Positions 17,560 to 26,683 of a DNA stretch of 64,000 bases are shown piece by piece. Source of the stretch: JBCBSP01 sp039819095 (lineage in GTDB: Bacteria > Pseudomonadota > Alphaproteobacteria > Caulobacterales > Maricaulaceae); NCBI GenBank assembly GCA_039819095.1, contig JBCBSP010000002.1, positions 248,001 to 312,000 of the forward strand. The letters are read 5' to 3'. A model generated the notes under the pieces. The model made no database searches and was not told the origin of the DNA. It saw only the letters and a program-made list of their open reading frames with translations. Positions within the stretch are counted from its first letter, which is position 1. Each line of letters begins with the position of its first letter. The translations under genes were made by a program, and so were the position numbers.

Positions 17560-19425
17560 GTGCGCAAAGCCGTCCGCATTGATGCCCAAGGGCTGGCGCC
17601 GTTGCTCCAGCTGAATGAGCGCCATCGTCTGTCGCTGCAGGAGCAATTGCGGCGGCGGTTGATCAATGCGCTATCGGCAGGCGCGATCGCCCCGGGTTCG
17701 CGCCTGCCCTCGTCCCGCAGTTTGGCTGAGGCGCTCACCGTCTCACGAAACACCATCTCCTTGGCCTATCAGCGGCTTATCGCCGACGGGCATCTGGAGG
17801 CGCGTGAACGCAGCGGGGTCTATGCGCCGGTCTTCCCGGCCGGACCACATGCGGCCGATCCCGGCAGCGCGCCAGGCTCAGCACTTGGCCATACCGTTAT
17901 CGCGACACAACCGCGCTTCTCGCCGCCCGGCGCGGACGACTTCCAGTGGCCGCCCGATTGGCAGAGCTATCGCTTTCCCTTCATCGAGGGCCGGTTCGAC
18001 CGATCCCTTTTTCCGATCGCGGAGTGGCGCGAGGCCAGCAAGCTCGCTCTGGCCGCCGCTGAGGTGGAGGCGTGGTCGCTGGATAATGGCGAAGCCGATG
18101 ACGAGATGCTCATCGAGGAGATCCGCACCAAGCTTCTGCCGCGGCGTGGGATCGCCGCGGCGCGCGATGAAATCCTGATCACGGTAGGCGAACAGCAGGC
18201 GCTCTTTCTGGCTTCAGAACTCTTCGCCGGCCCTGGCGTCACCGCAGGCGTGGAGACGCCCGGCCTGCCGCAGATGCGCGCGCTCTTAACGCGGCGCGGC
18301 GCGAAACTCGCCCCGCTCGCAGTGGACGAGAGCGGCCTGGTTATCAATGCCGATCTGGATAGGTGCTCGCTCCTGCACGTCTCGCCCAGCCGTCAGCGTC
18401 CGACCGCCGTCACCCTCGCGTCAGATCGTCGCGAAGCGCTCATGGCGCGAGTCCGCGAGCGCGAGATCATCGTCATCGAGGACGATTTCGAGTGCGAGAT
18501 GAATTATCTAAGCGACGCGTCCCCAGCCCTGAGGTCCATGCCGGGCGGCGAACAGGTCGTCTATGTCGCCAGCCTGTCGAAAGTGCTGGCGCCGGGGGTC
18601 AGGCTCGGCTTCATGGTCGCTGATCCGCCCGTGATCGCCGCAGCCCGGCGATTGCGGGATCTGACAACGCGCAGGCCCTCACCCAATAATCAACGCGCGG
18701 CGGCCTTTTTTCTGGCGCTGGGTCATTACGACTCCATGGTGCGGCGGCTCAGCGCGATCTGCGAGGAACGCCTGATGGCGCTCCGCGATGCGCTCAATCA
18801 CTATCGCCCGCTCTCTATTGATGTGGCGCCGGTGCGCGGCGGCACCTGCTACTGGGTGCGCGGCCCGGACGGGCTCCAGGTTGACGCGCTGGTGGAAGCC
18901 GCCCGCGCGCGCGGTGTGCTGATTGAACCGGCGGGCGTCTATTTCAACAGCCCCGACGAAGCTCGCGGGGTTTTCCGACTCGGCGTGACCAGCCTGCCTG
19001 CCGCCCGAATCCGCGAAGGCGTCGCGCAGTTGTCCGAAGCCCTGCGCGATCTCGGCGGCGCGCAGAGCGAACCGGCCCTCCATCCTCTCAGCGGCGAGGA
19101 GGCAAGCGCCCGGCTGACCGGGGCCAGGCTGCTCTACAAGACCGTCTACGGTGATCCGTGCACCATCACGCTGCACCCGGACGGGCGCATGACCGGCCGC
19201 GCCGGCTACGCCAATGAGGATCGTGATGAAGGCCGTTGGTGGATGGAGGGCGATATCTGGCAACGCCAGTGGAACAGCTGGGCCTATGGAGAAGCGGCGG
19301 GGTTCCGCGTGGCGATCGATGGCGAGCGCCTGTCCTGGTTGAACGAGGCCGGCGAACGCGTGGACGGGGCCGTCCTGATCAGCGATGAGACGGACGCCAA
19401 TTCTGGCGCCAATGATGCCAGGTAA
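17560..19425 (+). CDS. MocR-type regulator (GntR HTH + aminotransferase fold) with extra C-terminal domain
   Basis: A 621-residue PLP-dependent regulator. A winged helix of the GntR type (SSRSLAEALTVSRNTISLAY) occupies about residues 50-80. A class I aminotransferase-like domain follows, with the PLP lysine K341 in ASLSKVLAPG. Ordinary MocR proteins stop near 480-500 residues; here about 120 more follow, with GDPCTITLHPDGRMTG and EGRWWMEGDIWQRQW, resembling a small beta-rich binding domain. The start is a GTG with GGGTAGGG upstream. It precedes and probably controls the amidohydrolase-TonB-transporter-aminotransferase genes. Confidence 0.85.
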   Translation: MRKAVRIDAQGLAPLLQLNERHRLSLQEQLRRRLINALSAGAIAPGSRLPSSRSLAEALTVSRNTISLAYQRLIADGHLEARERSGVYAPVFPAGPHAADPGSAPGSALGHTVIATQPRFSPPGADDFQWPPDWQSYRFPFIEGRFDRSLFPIAEWREASKLALAAAEVEAWSLDNGEADDEMLIEEIRTKLLPRRGIAAARDEILITVGEQQALFLASELFAGPGVTAGVETPGLPQMRALLTRRGAKLAPLAVDESGLVINADLDRCSLLHVSPSRQRPTAVTLASDRREALMARVREREIIVIEDDFECEMNYLSDASPALRSMPGGEQVVYVASLSKVLAPGVRLGFMVADPPVIAAARRLRDLTTRRPSPNNQRAAAFFLALGHYDSMVRRLSAICEERLMALRDALNHYRPLSIDVAPVRGGTCYWVRGPDGLQVDALVEAARARGVLIEPAGVYFNSPDEARGVFRLGVTSLPAARIREGVAQLSEALRDLGGAQSEPALHPLSGEEASARLTGARLLYKTVYGDPCTITLHPDGRMTGRAGYANEDRDEGRWWMEGDIWQRQWNSWAYGEAAGFRVAIDGERLSWLNEAGERVDGAVLISDETDANSGANDAR

Positions 19426-19512
19426 CTGGCCCTAAGCCGGGGCTTCTTCAGCTGTCATCCTTCTGTCAAAGCTCGCGGCTCTGCGCCGCAAGGGGCGATG
19501 GGAGCACTGGAT

Positions 19513-20406
19513 ATGTCCACACTCGGCCTAGCCGCCATCCAGACGGCTGGAGACAAGAGCGGCAATCTCGATCTGGTCGAAACAGAGATCGCGACCGCCG
19601 CCAAACGCTTCCCGTGGGTGTCGATGATCACCATCGGCGAGCTCGCCATTCATGGCCCGAATCCCGGCTTCGCTGAACCTGAAGCCGGCCCGACCGAGCA
19701 GCGCCTGTGCGCGCTCGCCCAGCGGCTCGGGATCTGGCTCGTGCCTGGTTCGCTCTATGTGAAGCGCGGCGATCAGGTCTTCAACTCGACCCCCGTCATC
19801 GATCCGTCCGGGCATGTCGTCGCGCGATACGACAAGATGTATCCCTTCCTGCCCTATGAGGCCGGGATCACTCCGGGCGAACGCTATGTGACATTCGACG
19901 TGCCGGGCGCAGGCCGCTTCGGGATCGTAATCTGCTACGATATGTGGTTCCCCGAAGCCGTTCGCACCCTCGCCGCCATGGGCGCGGAAGTCCTGCTCAT
20001 CCCGACCATGACCAACACGATCGACCGCGATGTGGAGCTGTCGATCGCGCGCGCCAACGCGGCGATCAATCAGTGCATCGTGGTGGATGTGAATGTCGCC
20101 GGCGCGCAGGGCTTCGGGCGTTCGGTCTTCTACGGCCCGGGCGGAGACCTGATCCACGAATGCGGCGCTGGTCATGAGGTCGTCGCGCTGGAGCTTGATT
20201 TTGAACAGGTCCGCCGCGCGCGATCGCGCGGTTGGCACGGGCTGGGCCAGACGCTGAAGAGCTTTCGCGACATGCCCGCCGCCTATCCGTTCCATGGCGA
20301 CCCGAAACAGCGTCAGACCGCGCTCGGACCGCTCGGACCACTTCAGACGCCAGACCGCTTACAGGCGCCGGTGGAAACCGAAGCCCGCTTTCACATCGTG
20401 GACTGA
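19513..20406 (+). CDS. Carbon-nitrogen hydrolase (nitrilase superfamily amidase)
   Basis: A 297-residue enzyme with the Glu-Lys-Cys triad of the nitrilase superfamily: E43 in IGELAIHGP, K108 in RYDKMYPFLP and C141 in GIVICYDMWFPE. The CYDMWFPE form is more like aliphatic amidases and carbamoylases than true nitrilases. Cytoplasmic, no signal peptide. I chose the ATG at 19,513 with GGGAG eight bases upstream; an ATG at 19,498 is the alternative. It follows the MocR gene and precedes a TonB receptor; the set suggests hydrolysis of an imported amide. Confidence 0.85.
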   Translation: MSTLGLAAIQTAGDKSGNLDLVETEIATAAKRFPWVSMITIGELAIHGPNPGFAEPEAGPTEQRLCALAQRLGIWLVPGSLYVKRGDQVFNSTPVIDPSGHVVARYDKMYPFLPYEAGITPGERYVTFDVPGAGRFGIVICYDMWFPEAVRTLAAMGAEVLLIPTMTNTIDRDVELSIARANAAINQCIVVDVNVAGAQGFGRSVFYGPGGDLIHECGAGHEVVALELDFEQVRRARSRGWHGLGQTLKSFRDMPAAYPFHGDPKQRQTALGPLGPLQTPDRLQAPVETEARFHIVD

Positions 20407-20469
20407 ACCCAGTCCGCACACCAATGCATCGGCCCTTTTCGGGCTGTTTCAAACGGGGAGAAGTCAATC

Positions 20470-22860
20470 ATGTCTGCATGGGGAAAGACCGCACACAGGT
20501 CCAGTCTTGCCGCCGTCCTGCTGGCCGGAACCGCGCTTTCGACGGCGCCGGCTATGGCTCAGGAGGTTGAAGCCGCTGAGGGCGGCTCTGAAGTCATCGT
20601 GGTGACGACGACGCGGCGCGAAGAGAATATTCTCGACGTGCCGTACAATATTTCAGCGGTTTCCGGTGAGGACATCGCCGGCTCGGTGACGCTTGACGCT
20701 GCAGAGCTCCTGCGCTCGATCCCGGGCGTCAGCCTGATCGATCAGGGTCCGCGCAACGGAGCGCAGTTCAACTCCATCCGCATCCGCGGGCTGAATGTGG
20801 ACAGCTCCGCGCTCGGCGACTTCGCTCTGCCCTCGGTCGCGACAGTGTCCACCTATGTCAACGAAACCCCGGTCTTCGCCAATCTGGCGCTGATCGATCT
20901 CGAACGTGTCGAGGTTCTGCGCGGGCCGCAGGCGACGCTTTACGGATCCGGCGCGTTGGGCGGGACGGTGAAATACCTGATGCGCGCACCCCAGCTGGGC
21001 GAGATGGAAGGCCATGTCGGCCTCACCGCATCCAGCGTGGACGGGTCGGAAGATATCGGGCTGGCCTATTACGCCATCGGCAACCTGCCGCTCGGCGAGA
21101 AGGCCGCCATCCGGTTTAATCTGTATGAGCAGGACTATCCGGGCCTGACCGACTACACCAATGTCTACGTGCTTGACAGCGCCGGCGCGCCCGTACAGCC
21201 CAACGGCCTGTTTTCCTTCGGACCGAATGCGACCGAATATCGTTCGGTAGAGGACGCAGACACGTTCGACAGCCTGTTCGCGCGCGTCTCCATCCTGATG
21301 GAACCCACCGACAATGCCGACATCACGGTCAATTATTTCTACCAGGAAGATGAGACGGGCGGACGCCGCCAACCCTCCTCCGGCGTGAGCGGGTTCGGTA
21401 CGCCGTTCGGCGAGTATGAGAACGGCGCGGTGATCCTAGAGCCCAGCGAACGCGAATTCTATCTCGCCTCGCTGGAAGCCAATATCGATCTCGGTTTCGC
21501 GACCCTGACCTCGGCAACGTCCTACTATGAGAACCAAGGCTCCAGCGAGAGCGACAACACCGGCTTCTACGCCAGCAATTTCCCTCAATTCTACTATTTC
21601 TACCCCCGCCCGCTCTACACGGCGGACCGGACCTTCGCCGATGAGTCCTTCATCCAGGAGATCCGCCTGGTCTCCAATGGTCAGAACCAGCTCGACTATG
21701 TGGTGGGCGCCTATTTTCAGAACCAGCGCCGCGCGGCGAGCCAGGTCAGCGATCTGGTCGGGTTCGAACTGTATGCGGACAACCTCTTCCCGCCTTTCGA
21801 CTTCGTATCGACGGACAATGTCTTCACCTATCAGCGCACCGAGGACTTTCAGGACATCGCCCTGTTCGGGGAGCTGACCTGGAACGTCAACGAGCGGCTG
21901 AGCCTGACCGGCGGTTTGCGTTGGTTTGACAATGAGTCGGAGGTGGAAACTTTCGTGCGCGCCGGCGCGTATGATTCCATCGCCGACGCGACCACTACGC
22001 CATTCGAGAGCTCCGAAGACGACGTGCTGTTCAAGCTGAACCTGGCTTATGAGTTTGGCGATGATGATCTGTTCTTCGCCACGATCTCCGAAGGCTATCG
22101 CCGCGGCGGCAATAACGGGGTGCCGACCATTGGCCGCTTCGCCAACGATCCGGCCTGGACGACCTATCAGTCCGACACGGTCGTGAACTATGAGGCTGGC
22201 ATCAAGGGCACCTGGAACGATATCCGCTACGATCTGAGCGCCTTCTACATCGACTGGCAGGATCCCCAGTTCAACACCTCCGCTCCGGTCGGCGCCTTCT
22301 TCGCTGTGGTCAACGGCCAGTCAGCCGGCACCACCGGGCTTGAGGCCCAGCTGTCCGGGCGCTTCACCGACGAGATCGGCTATGCGTTCGGTTATGCCTA
22401 TGTGAATGCGGAGCTGACCGAGGACCTGTTCGAGCCCGGGTTTATTGGCGTCGGCACGCCGGTTCTGGTCGCCTCGGACGGCGCGCCTCTGCCCGGCATT
22501 CCCGAGCATATGCTCAACGTGGCGCTGGACTATACAAAGCCGATCAATGACCGCTTCACCTTCATCGGGCGGGTCGACGGCTTCTACCAGTCTGAAACCC
22601 AGAATGTGCTTGATCCGGCGGTGCTGCAGTCCGCTGAGTTCAGCGGCTTCTCCATCTGGGATCTGACCGCCACGGTCGATGCCGGGCGCTGGTCGGCGGC
22701 CTTCTTCATGAAGAATGTCTTCAACGAGGACGGCGTGACCGGGGCCTTCACCGAGGATGCGTTCGGGCCGAACCCAGGCGCGGAGTTCTTCGGCTCCAAC
22801 AGTCGCACCTTCATTGCGCTGCCTCGGACGTTCGGCGTCGCGCTGAACGTGAACTTCTAG
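20470..22860 (+). CDS. TonB-dependent outer-membrane receptor
   Basis: A 796-residue receptor. The signal peptide ends near TAPAMAQ (residue about 31) and a TonB-box-like stretch SEVIVVTTTRREENIL follows. The plug domain comes next (SIPGVSLIDQGPRNG, RGPQATLYGSGALGGTVKYL), then a 22-strand-type barrel ending in GVALNVNF with the terminal Phe needed for outer-membrane insertion. It belongs to the FecA/CirA-like group that imports siderophores or organic substrates. Context (amidase, MFS, aminotransferase) suggests an organic substrate rather than iron. A strong terminator follows at once. Confidence 0.92.
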   Translation: MSAWGKTAHRSSLAAVLLAGTALSTAPAMAQEVEAAEGGSEVIVVTTTRREENILDVPYNISAVSGEDIAGSVTLDAAELLRSIPGVSLIDQGPRNGAQFNSIRIRGLNVDSSALGDFALPSVATVSTYVNETPVFANLALIDLERVEVLRGPQATLYGSGALGGTVKYLMRAPQLGEMEGHVGLTASSVDGSEDIGLAYYAIGNLPLGEKAAIRFNLYEQDYPGLTDYTNVYVLDSAGAPVQPNGLFSFGPNATEYRSVEDADTFDSLFARVSILMEPTDNADITVNYFYQEDETGGRRQPSSGVSGFGTPFGEYENGAVILEPSEREFYLASLEANIDLGFATLTSATSYYENQGSSESDNTGFYASNFPQFYYFYPRPLYTADRTFADESFIQEIRLVSNGQNQLDYVVGAYFQNQRRAASQVSDLVGFELYADNLFPPFDFVSTDNVFTYQRTEDFQDIALFGELTWNVNERLSLTGGLRWFDNESEVETFVRAGAYDSIADATTTPFESSEDDVLFKLNLAYEFGDDDLFFATISEGYRRGGNNGVPTIGRFANDPAWTTYQSDTVVNYEAGIKGTWNDIRYDLSAFYIDWQDPQFNTSAPVGAFFAVVNGQSAGTTGLEAQLSGRFTDEIGYAFGYAYVNAELTEDLFEPGFIGVGTPVLVASDGAPLPGIPEHMLNVALDYTKPINDRFTFIGRVDGFYQSETQNVLDPAVLQSAEFSGFSIWDLTATVDAGRWSAAFFMKNVFNEDGVTGAFTEDAFGPNPGAEFFGSNSRTFIALPRTFGVALNVNF

Positions 22861-22867
22861 CGCGGCC

Positions 22868-22910
22868 CTGCGGGCGGCCCCTCCCCGGTCCGCCCGCAGC
22901 TTGCTTTTTG
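22868..22910 (+). terminator. Intrinsic terminator after the TonB receptor gene, abutting the next start codon
   Basis: A perfect 10-bp stem (CTGCGGGCGG at 22,868-22,877 with CCGCCCGCAG at 22,890-22,899) is followed by CTTGCTTTTTG. The next gene starts with the ATG right after the T-run, so expression of the downstream genes must come from read-through or a promoter inside the receptor gene. Confidence 0.8.
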
Positions 22911-24506
22911 ATGTCGCTCTCGCCCCCATCTTCCCAGCCGGCCGCCCCGGCTGACCCGGCTGCTCTGGAACGGGTCGCCCAGGGCGCTCTGGCTCAGCGG
23001 CGCGCGGCGCAGGGACGCGATCTGGCGGCCCAGCTCAGGCGCGACGCTCCTGAGCGTATTTCCGGATGGATTTTCGGCGCGCAGGCCGCCCAGCTCACTG
23101 GAGATTTTCGCGAAATGCTCCGCTTCGCCGAAGCGGCGGTTCAGCGCGCGCCGGACCGGCCTGACGCGGCCTTTCTTCTCGCCGACGCCCAGCGCGTCAC
23201 CGGCGATGTCGCCGGCGCACGCGCTCAGCTCTCAGCGCTTGAAACCCGATTGCCCCGTGCCGCAACGCCCTGGGCGCTGCTCAGCGCGAAATACGCCGAG
23301 CTGGGCCAGGTGGAGGACTCGCTGCGCGCGGCGAACACGCTGCAATCACTGCAGGGCGGCGCCCGCCAGGGACGAGGGCTGGCCGCCGCCGCGCTGACCG
23401 CGTTGGGACGCATGGATGAAGCTGAGCGGCTTTACGACCAGCTCATATCCGCCCACGGCGACGAGGTGGACGCCTATTACCAGCGCGCCATCCTGCGGCG
23501 CGCCCGGACCGGCGAGGCGGCGATCGACCAGACCCGTGAGCGCCTGCGCCGCGAACCGCAGGGCGCGCCGAACACGGTTCCGCTGCACTTCGCGCTGGGC
23601 AAAATGCTCGAAGATATCGGCGAGCTGGATGACGCCTTCGACCAGCTGGAAGCCGGTGCGAAAGCCCGTCGCGCGCGCCTCGCCTATCGCGTGGAGGAGG
23701 ATGAAGCCGTCATCGACGCCATCATCAAGACGTTCAACGCCGACTGGGTTCAGAGCGCGGCCTGCGCGGAGACTCAACCGGGTCCGCTCTTCGTGATGGG
23801 GCTGCCGCGATCCGGCACCACGCTGGTGGAACGCATACTCGCCAGCCACTCACAGGCCGAGAGCTTAGGCGAAATCAATGACCTGGCCTACGCGGTCATG
23901 GGCGCTGGCGGCCCGTCTGGATCGAAGCTCGATCTCATCACGCGCGCGGCCGGCGCCGACATGGCTGCGCTCGGCGCTCAATACCGCAGGTCGACCGCCG
24001 GCTATGGCGCCGACGCGCCGGTGTTGATCGACAAGACGCCGGCGAATTTTCTTTATGCCGGGCTGATCGCCGCCGCCCTGCCAGGCGCGCGCATTGTGCA
24101 TTTGCGCCGCCACCCGGTCGCGAGCGGCTACGCCATGTTCAAGACGCTGTTTCGCATGGGCTATCCGTTCTCCTACGATCTGCGCGAGACAGCTCGATAT
24201 ATCGCGGCCCATCGTCGCCTGATCATGCATTGGCGCGCGGTAATGCCCCGGATGATGACCGAGCTCGCCTATGAAGCTCTGGTCGATGCGCCTGAACCCA
24301 CAGCCCGCGCGCTCTTGCACCAGGCAGGCCTCGACTGGGAGCCGGCCTGTCTGAAGTTTCACGCCAACCCCGCCCCGGTGGCGACCGCAAGCGCCGCGCA
24401 GGTGCGCGAGCCGGTCCATACCCGCTCAAGAGACGCCTGGCGGGACATCGAACACCGCCTCGCCCCGCTCATCGATATGCTTGACGAACTGGGAGTCCCC
24501 CAATGA
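22911..24506 (+). CDS. TPR-repeat sulfotransferase (second copy)
   Basis: A 531-residue protein with N-terminal TPR-like helices (about 1-270) and a C-terminal sulfotransferase domain. The phosphosulfate loop is GLPRSGTTLVERILASH and the second motif is LRRHPVASGYAMFKTLF. It has the same architecture as the protein at 6761-8689 but a clearly different sequence. No Shine-Dalgarno precedes the ATG at 22,911, which sits on the T-run of a terminator. It overlaps the next gene by ATGA, so the three genes to 27,906 form one translational unit. Its acceptor substrate is unknown. Confidence 0.82.
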   Translation: MSLSPPSSQPAAPADPAALERVAQGALAQRRAAQGRDLAAQLRRDAPERISGWIFGAQAAQLTGDFREMLRFAEAAVQRAPDRPDAAFLLADAQRVTGDVAGARAQLSALETRLPRAATPWALLSAKYAELGQVEDSLRAANTLQSLQGGARQGRGLAAAALTALGRMDEAERLYDQLISAHGDEVDAYYQRAILRRARTGEAAIDQTRERLRREPQGAPNTVPLHFALGKMLEDIGELDDAFDQLEAGAKARRARLAYRVEEDEAVIDAIIKTFNADWVQSAACAETQPGPLFVMGLPRSGTTLVERILASHSQAESLGEINDLAYAVMGAGGPSGSKLDLITRAAGADMAALGAQYRRSTAGYGADAPVLIDKTPANFLYAGLIAAALPGARIVHLRRHPVASGYAMFKTLFRMGYPFSYDLRETARYIAAHRRLIMHWRAVMPRMMTELAYEALVDAPEPTARALLHQAGLDWEPACLKFHANPAPVATASAAQVREPVHTRSRDAWRDIEHRLAPLIDMLDELGVPQ

Positions 24507-26683
24507 TCCGATCGCTCACAGCCGCCGTCATCGGCGGCCTGGCGTTGGCCTGCACGGCGCATGCTGAACCGATTTTCAGCGATGACTTCCAGGATGGCGA
24601 AGCTGAGGGTTGGGGCGCGGGCGGGTCCGGCGACGTCCGTCTGACGACCTATGCCGGCAATGTCGCGCTGAGGCTGAGCGAGCGAGCGACTGTCTTTGCG
24701 GCCATCACGACGCAGGGCTATCGCGGGGTCTCCGTCGCCGCCGCCTTTGCAGCGGATGATCTGGATCGCGGCGAAGCTTGCGTCTTCGAGGTCAGCGCCG
24801 ATGATGGCGCCAGCTGGCTTGAGGTGGTGCGGGTGGAAGACGGCGCAGACGACGCCGTCACCCTGCACCGCGGTTCGCTCACGGACGCCGTTCTGGATGA
24901 TGCAGCGCGGATCATTCTGCGTGGGCGCGCCGAAGGCAGCGCGGCGAACGATCTGTGCTGGCTTGACGACGTCACGGTCACCGGGCGCTGGATCGCCGAG
25001 GCTGAGGCCGCCGAACGCTTCACCCTGACCAGCGCTTTCCTGAACAGCGAGACGCCTTTTCCCCACCCGGTGGCGACACACCAGTACGCCCCGTCCGTTG
25101 CGGCAGCGAGCGCGAGCGGCCTGGAGGGACACGTTCGGATTGATCCAGGATCATCCTCGACGATCCGGGTTCTCAGAGACCGTTTCGAGTTCGAGGGCCT
25201 GCCGGACACCCGCATCGGCGTTCCGCCCGTGATCGAGACCGCGTTCACGACGGCTGGCGACCGTCTCCTGCCAGCCCAGCGCGGGCTGATCGTCACCGAC
25301 CATCCCTTCTGGGACTATGTGCTGACTCCAGGCCGGGTCTGGAGTGAGCCGGGCGATGGGGATTGGCACAGGGCCGCACTGCCCTTCGCGCTCGTGGAGA
25401 AGAACGCCAACTGCGTCCACAACGGATTGCTGACCTTCCTGTTCCGCGCCGATGGCGTAAGCTCGCGCGCCGTCTGGCAGATCGGATCGGAGACCTGCGC
25501 CTACTTCCAGTTCGACGCCTGGGGCGAGGCCGAGACACGCTACGCACCGGGAGCGGTCAACAACGCCGCGGAGCTGCGCCGGCGTGATGCTGAGGAGCGG
25601 GCCGCACGCCTTCAGGTGCACGAGATCGAAGATCTGGAGGCTGATTATCCCGGGATCGACATCACCGCCATCGCCGCGCCGCAGGATGTCGATCCGGGTT
25701 TCATGACCCTGTTCGGGATTGTCGCAAACGGCGCGCACTATGCCGGCGGATGCCAGACACGCTTTGGGGCCTATCCCTATTGCGACGCGATGGTCATTCC
25801 ATCCTACTCGCTGGCCAAATCGCTCTTCGGCGGTCTGGGCCTGATGCAGCTGGAGGCGCGGCACCCAGGCGCGCGCGATGCGCTGATCGAGGACTATGTG
25901 CCTGAGTGCGCCGCCGAAGGCGGCTGGGCCGGCGTGACGTTCGAGCACGCGCTCGACATGACGACAGGCCGCTATGTCAGCACAGAGAGCGAGGCCGACG
26001 AGAACGCGGCGGTCGAAGCGGATTTCTTCCTCGTCGGTTCGCACGCGGACAAGGCGAGGCTGGCCTGCGGGCAGTATCCCCGCCGCGAGGCGCCGGGACG
26101 CACCTGGGTCTATCACACCACCGACACCTACCTGCTCGGCACGGCGATGCAGGCCTATCTGCAAGCGCGCGAAGGCCCGAATGCGGACATCTATCGCGAC
26201 CTTCTGATCGACCCGCTCTGGCGGCCTCTGGGTCTGTCCGCGACGATGGACGAGACCCGGCGCACAGCCGATGAGCGCGCCCAGCCCTTTGTCGGCTGGG
26301 GTCTGGTGATGCAGCGCGGCGATCTCGCCCGCCTGATGGATTTCCTGGGAGCCCAGCGCGGAGTTCATGACGGTCAAGCCTTGCTGGACCGGTCCGCGCT
26401 TGACGCCGCCCTGCAGCGTGACCCGTCTGATAACGGCCTGCCGGCGCCTGATGCGCCCTTCGGCTATAATGACGGGTTCTGGTCCTGGAACCTTCAGGCC
26501 TATGGCGGATGCGACGCGCCCACCCCCGTGCCCTTCATGTCCGGCTTTGGCGGGATCGCGGCAGTCTTCATCCCGAACGACGTCGCCTATTACTATGTCA
26601 GCGACGGCTATCAGTTCCGCTGGGCGCGCGGCGCTCTGGCGACCGAAGCTATTTCCCCCTTCTGTAAAGGAACACGCCGATGA
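24503..26683 (+). CDS. Exported serine hydrolase (beta-lactamase/class C fold) with N-terminal beta domain
   Basis: A 726-residue secreted protein with a signal peptide (MIRSLTAAVIGGLALACTAHA). A jelly-roll-like domain follows (FSDDFQDGEAEGWGAGGSGD, about 24-170), then a middle region, then a penicillin-binding/class C beta-lactamase-like domain. The catalytic Ser-x-x-Lys is S436-LA-K439 in YSLAKSLFGGL, and the Tyr motif is probably in WVYHTTDTYLLG. Such proteins act as esterases, amidases or peptidases on small substrates. Overlaps of four bases with both neighbours tie it to the sulfotransferase and the MFS transporter. Confidence 0.82.
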   Translation: MIRSLTAAVIGGLALACTAHAEPIFSDDFQDGEAEGWGAGGSGDVRLTTYAGNVALRLSERATVFAAITTQGYRGVSVAAAFAADDLDRGEACVFEVSADDGASWLEVVRVEDGADDAVTLHRGSLTDAVLDDAARIILRGRAEGSAANDLCWLDDVTVTGRWIAEAEAAERFTLTSAFLNSETPFPHPVATHQYAPSVAAASASGLEGHVRIDPGSSSTIRVLRDRFEFEGLPDTRIGVPPVIETAFTTAGDRLLPAQRGLIVTDHPFWDYVLTPGRVWSEPGDGDWHRAALPFALVEKNANCVHNGLLTFLFRADGVSSRAVWQIGSETCAYFQFDAWGEAETRYAPGAVNNAAELRRRDAEERAARLQVHEIEDLEADYPGIDITAIAAPQDVDPGFMTLFGIVANGAHYAGGCQTRFGAYPYCDAMVIPSYSLAKSLFGGLGLMQLEARHPGARDALIEDYVPECAAEGGWAGVTFEHALDMTTGRYVSTESEADENAAVEADFFLVGSHADKARLACGQYPRREAPGRTWVYHTTDTYLLGTAMQAYLQAREGPNADIYRDLLIDPLWRPLGLSATMDETRRTADERAQPFVGWGLVMQRGDLARLMDFLGAQRGVHDGQALLDRSALDAALQRDPSDNGLPAPDAPFGYNDGFWSWNLQAYGGCDAPTPVPFMSGFGGIAAVFIPNDVAYYYVSDGYQFRWARGALATEAISPFCKGTRR

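Noticed and set aside
25151..26377. A 408-codon minus-strand open frame, and similar long ones at 1115-2155 and 4331-5239
   Set aside because: They are complementary to conserved genes, a common effect of high GC, and show no family motifs.
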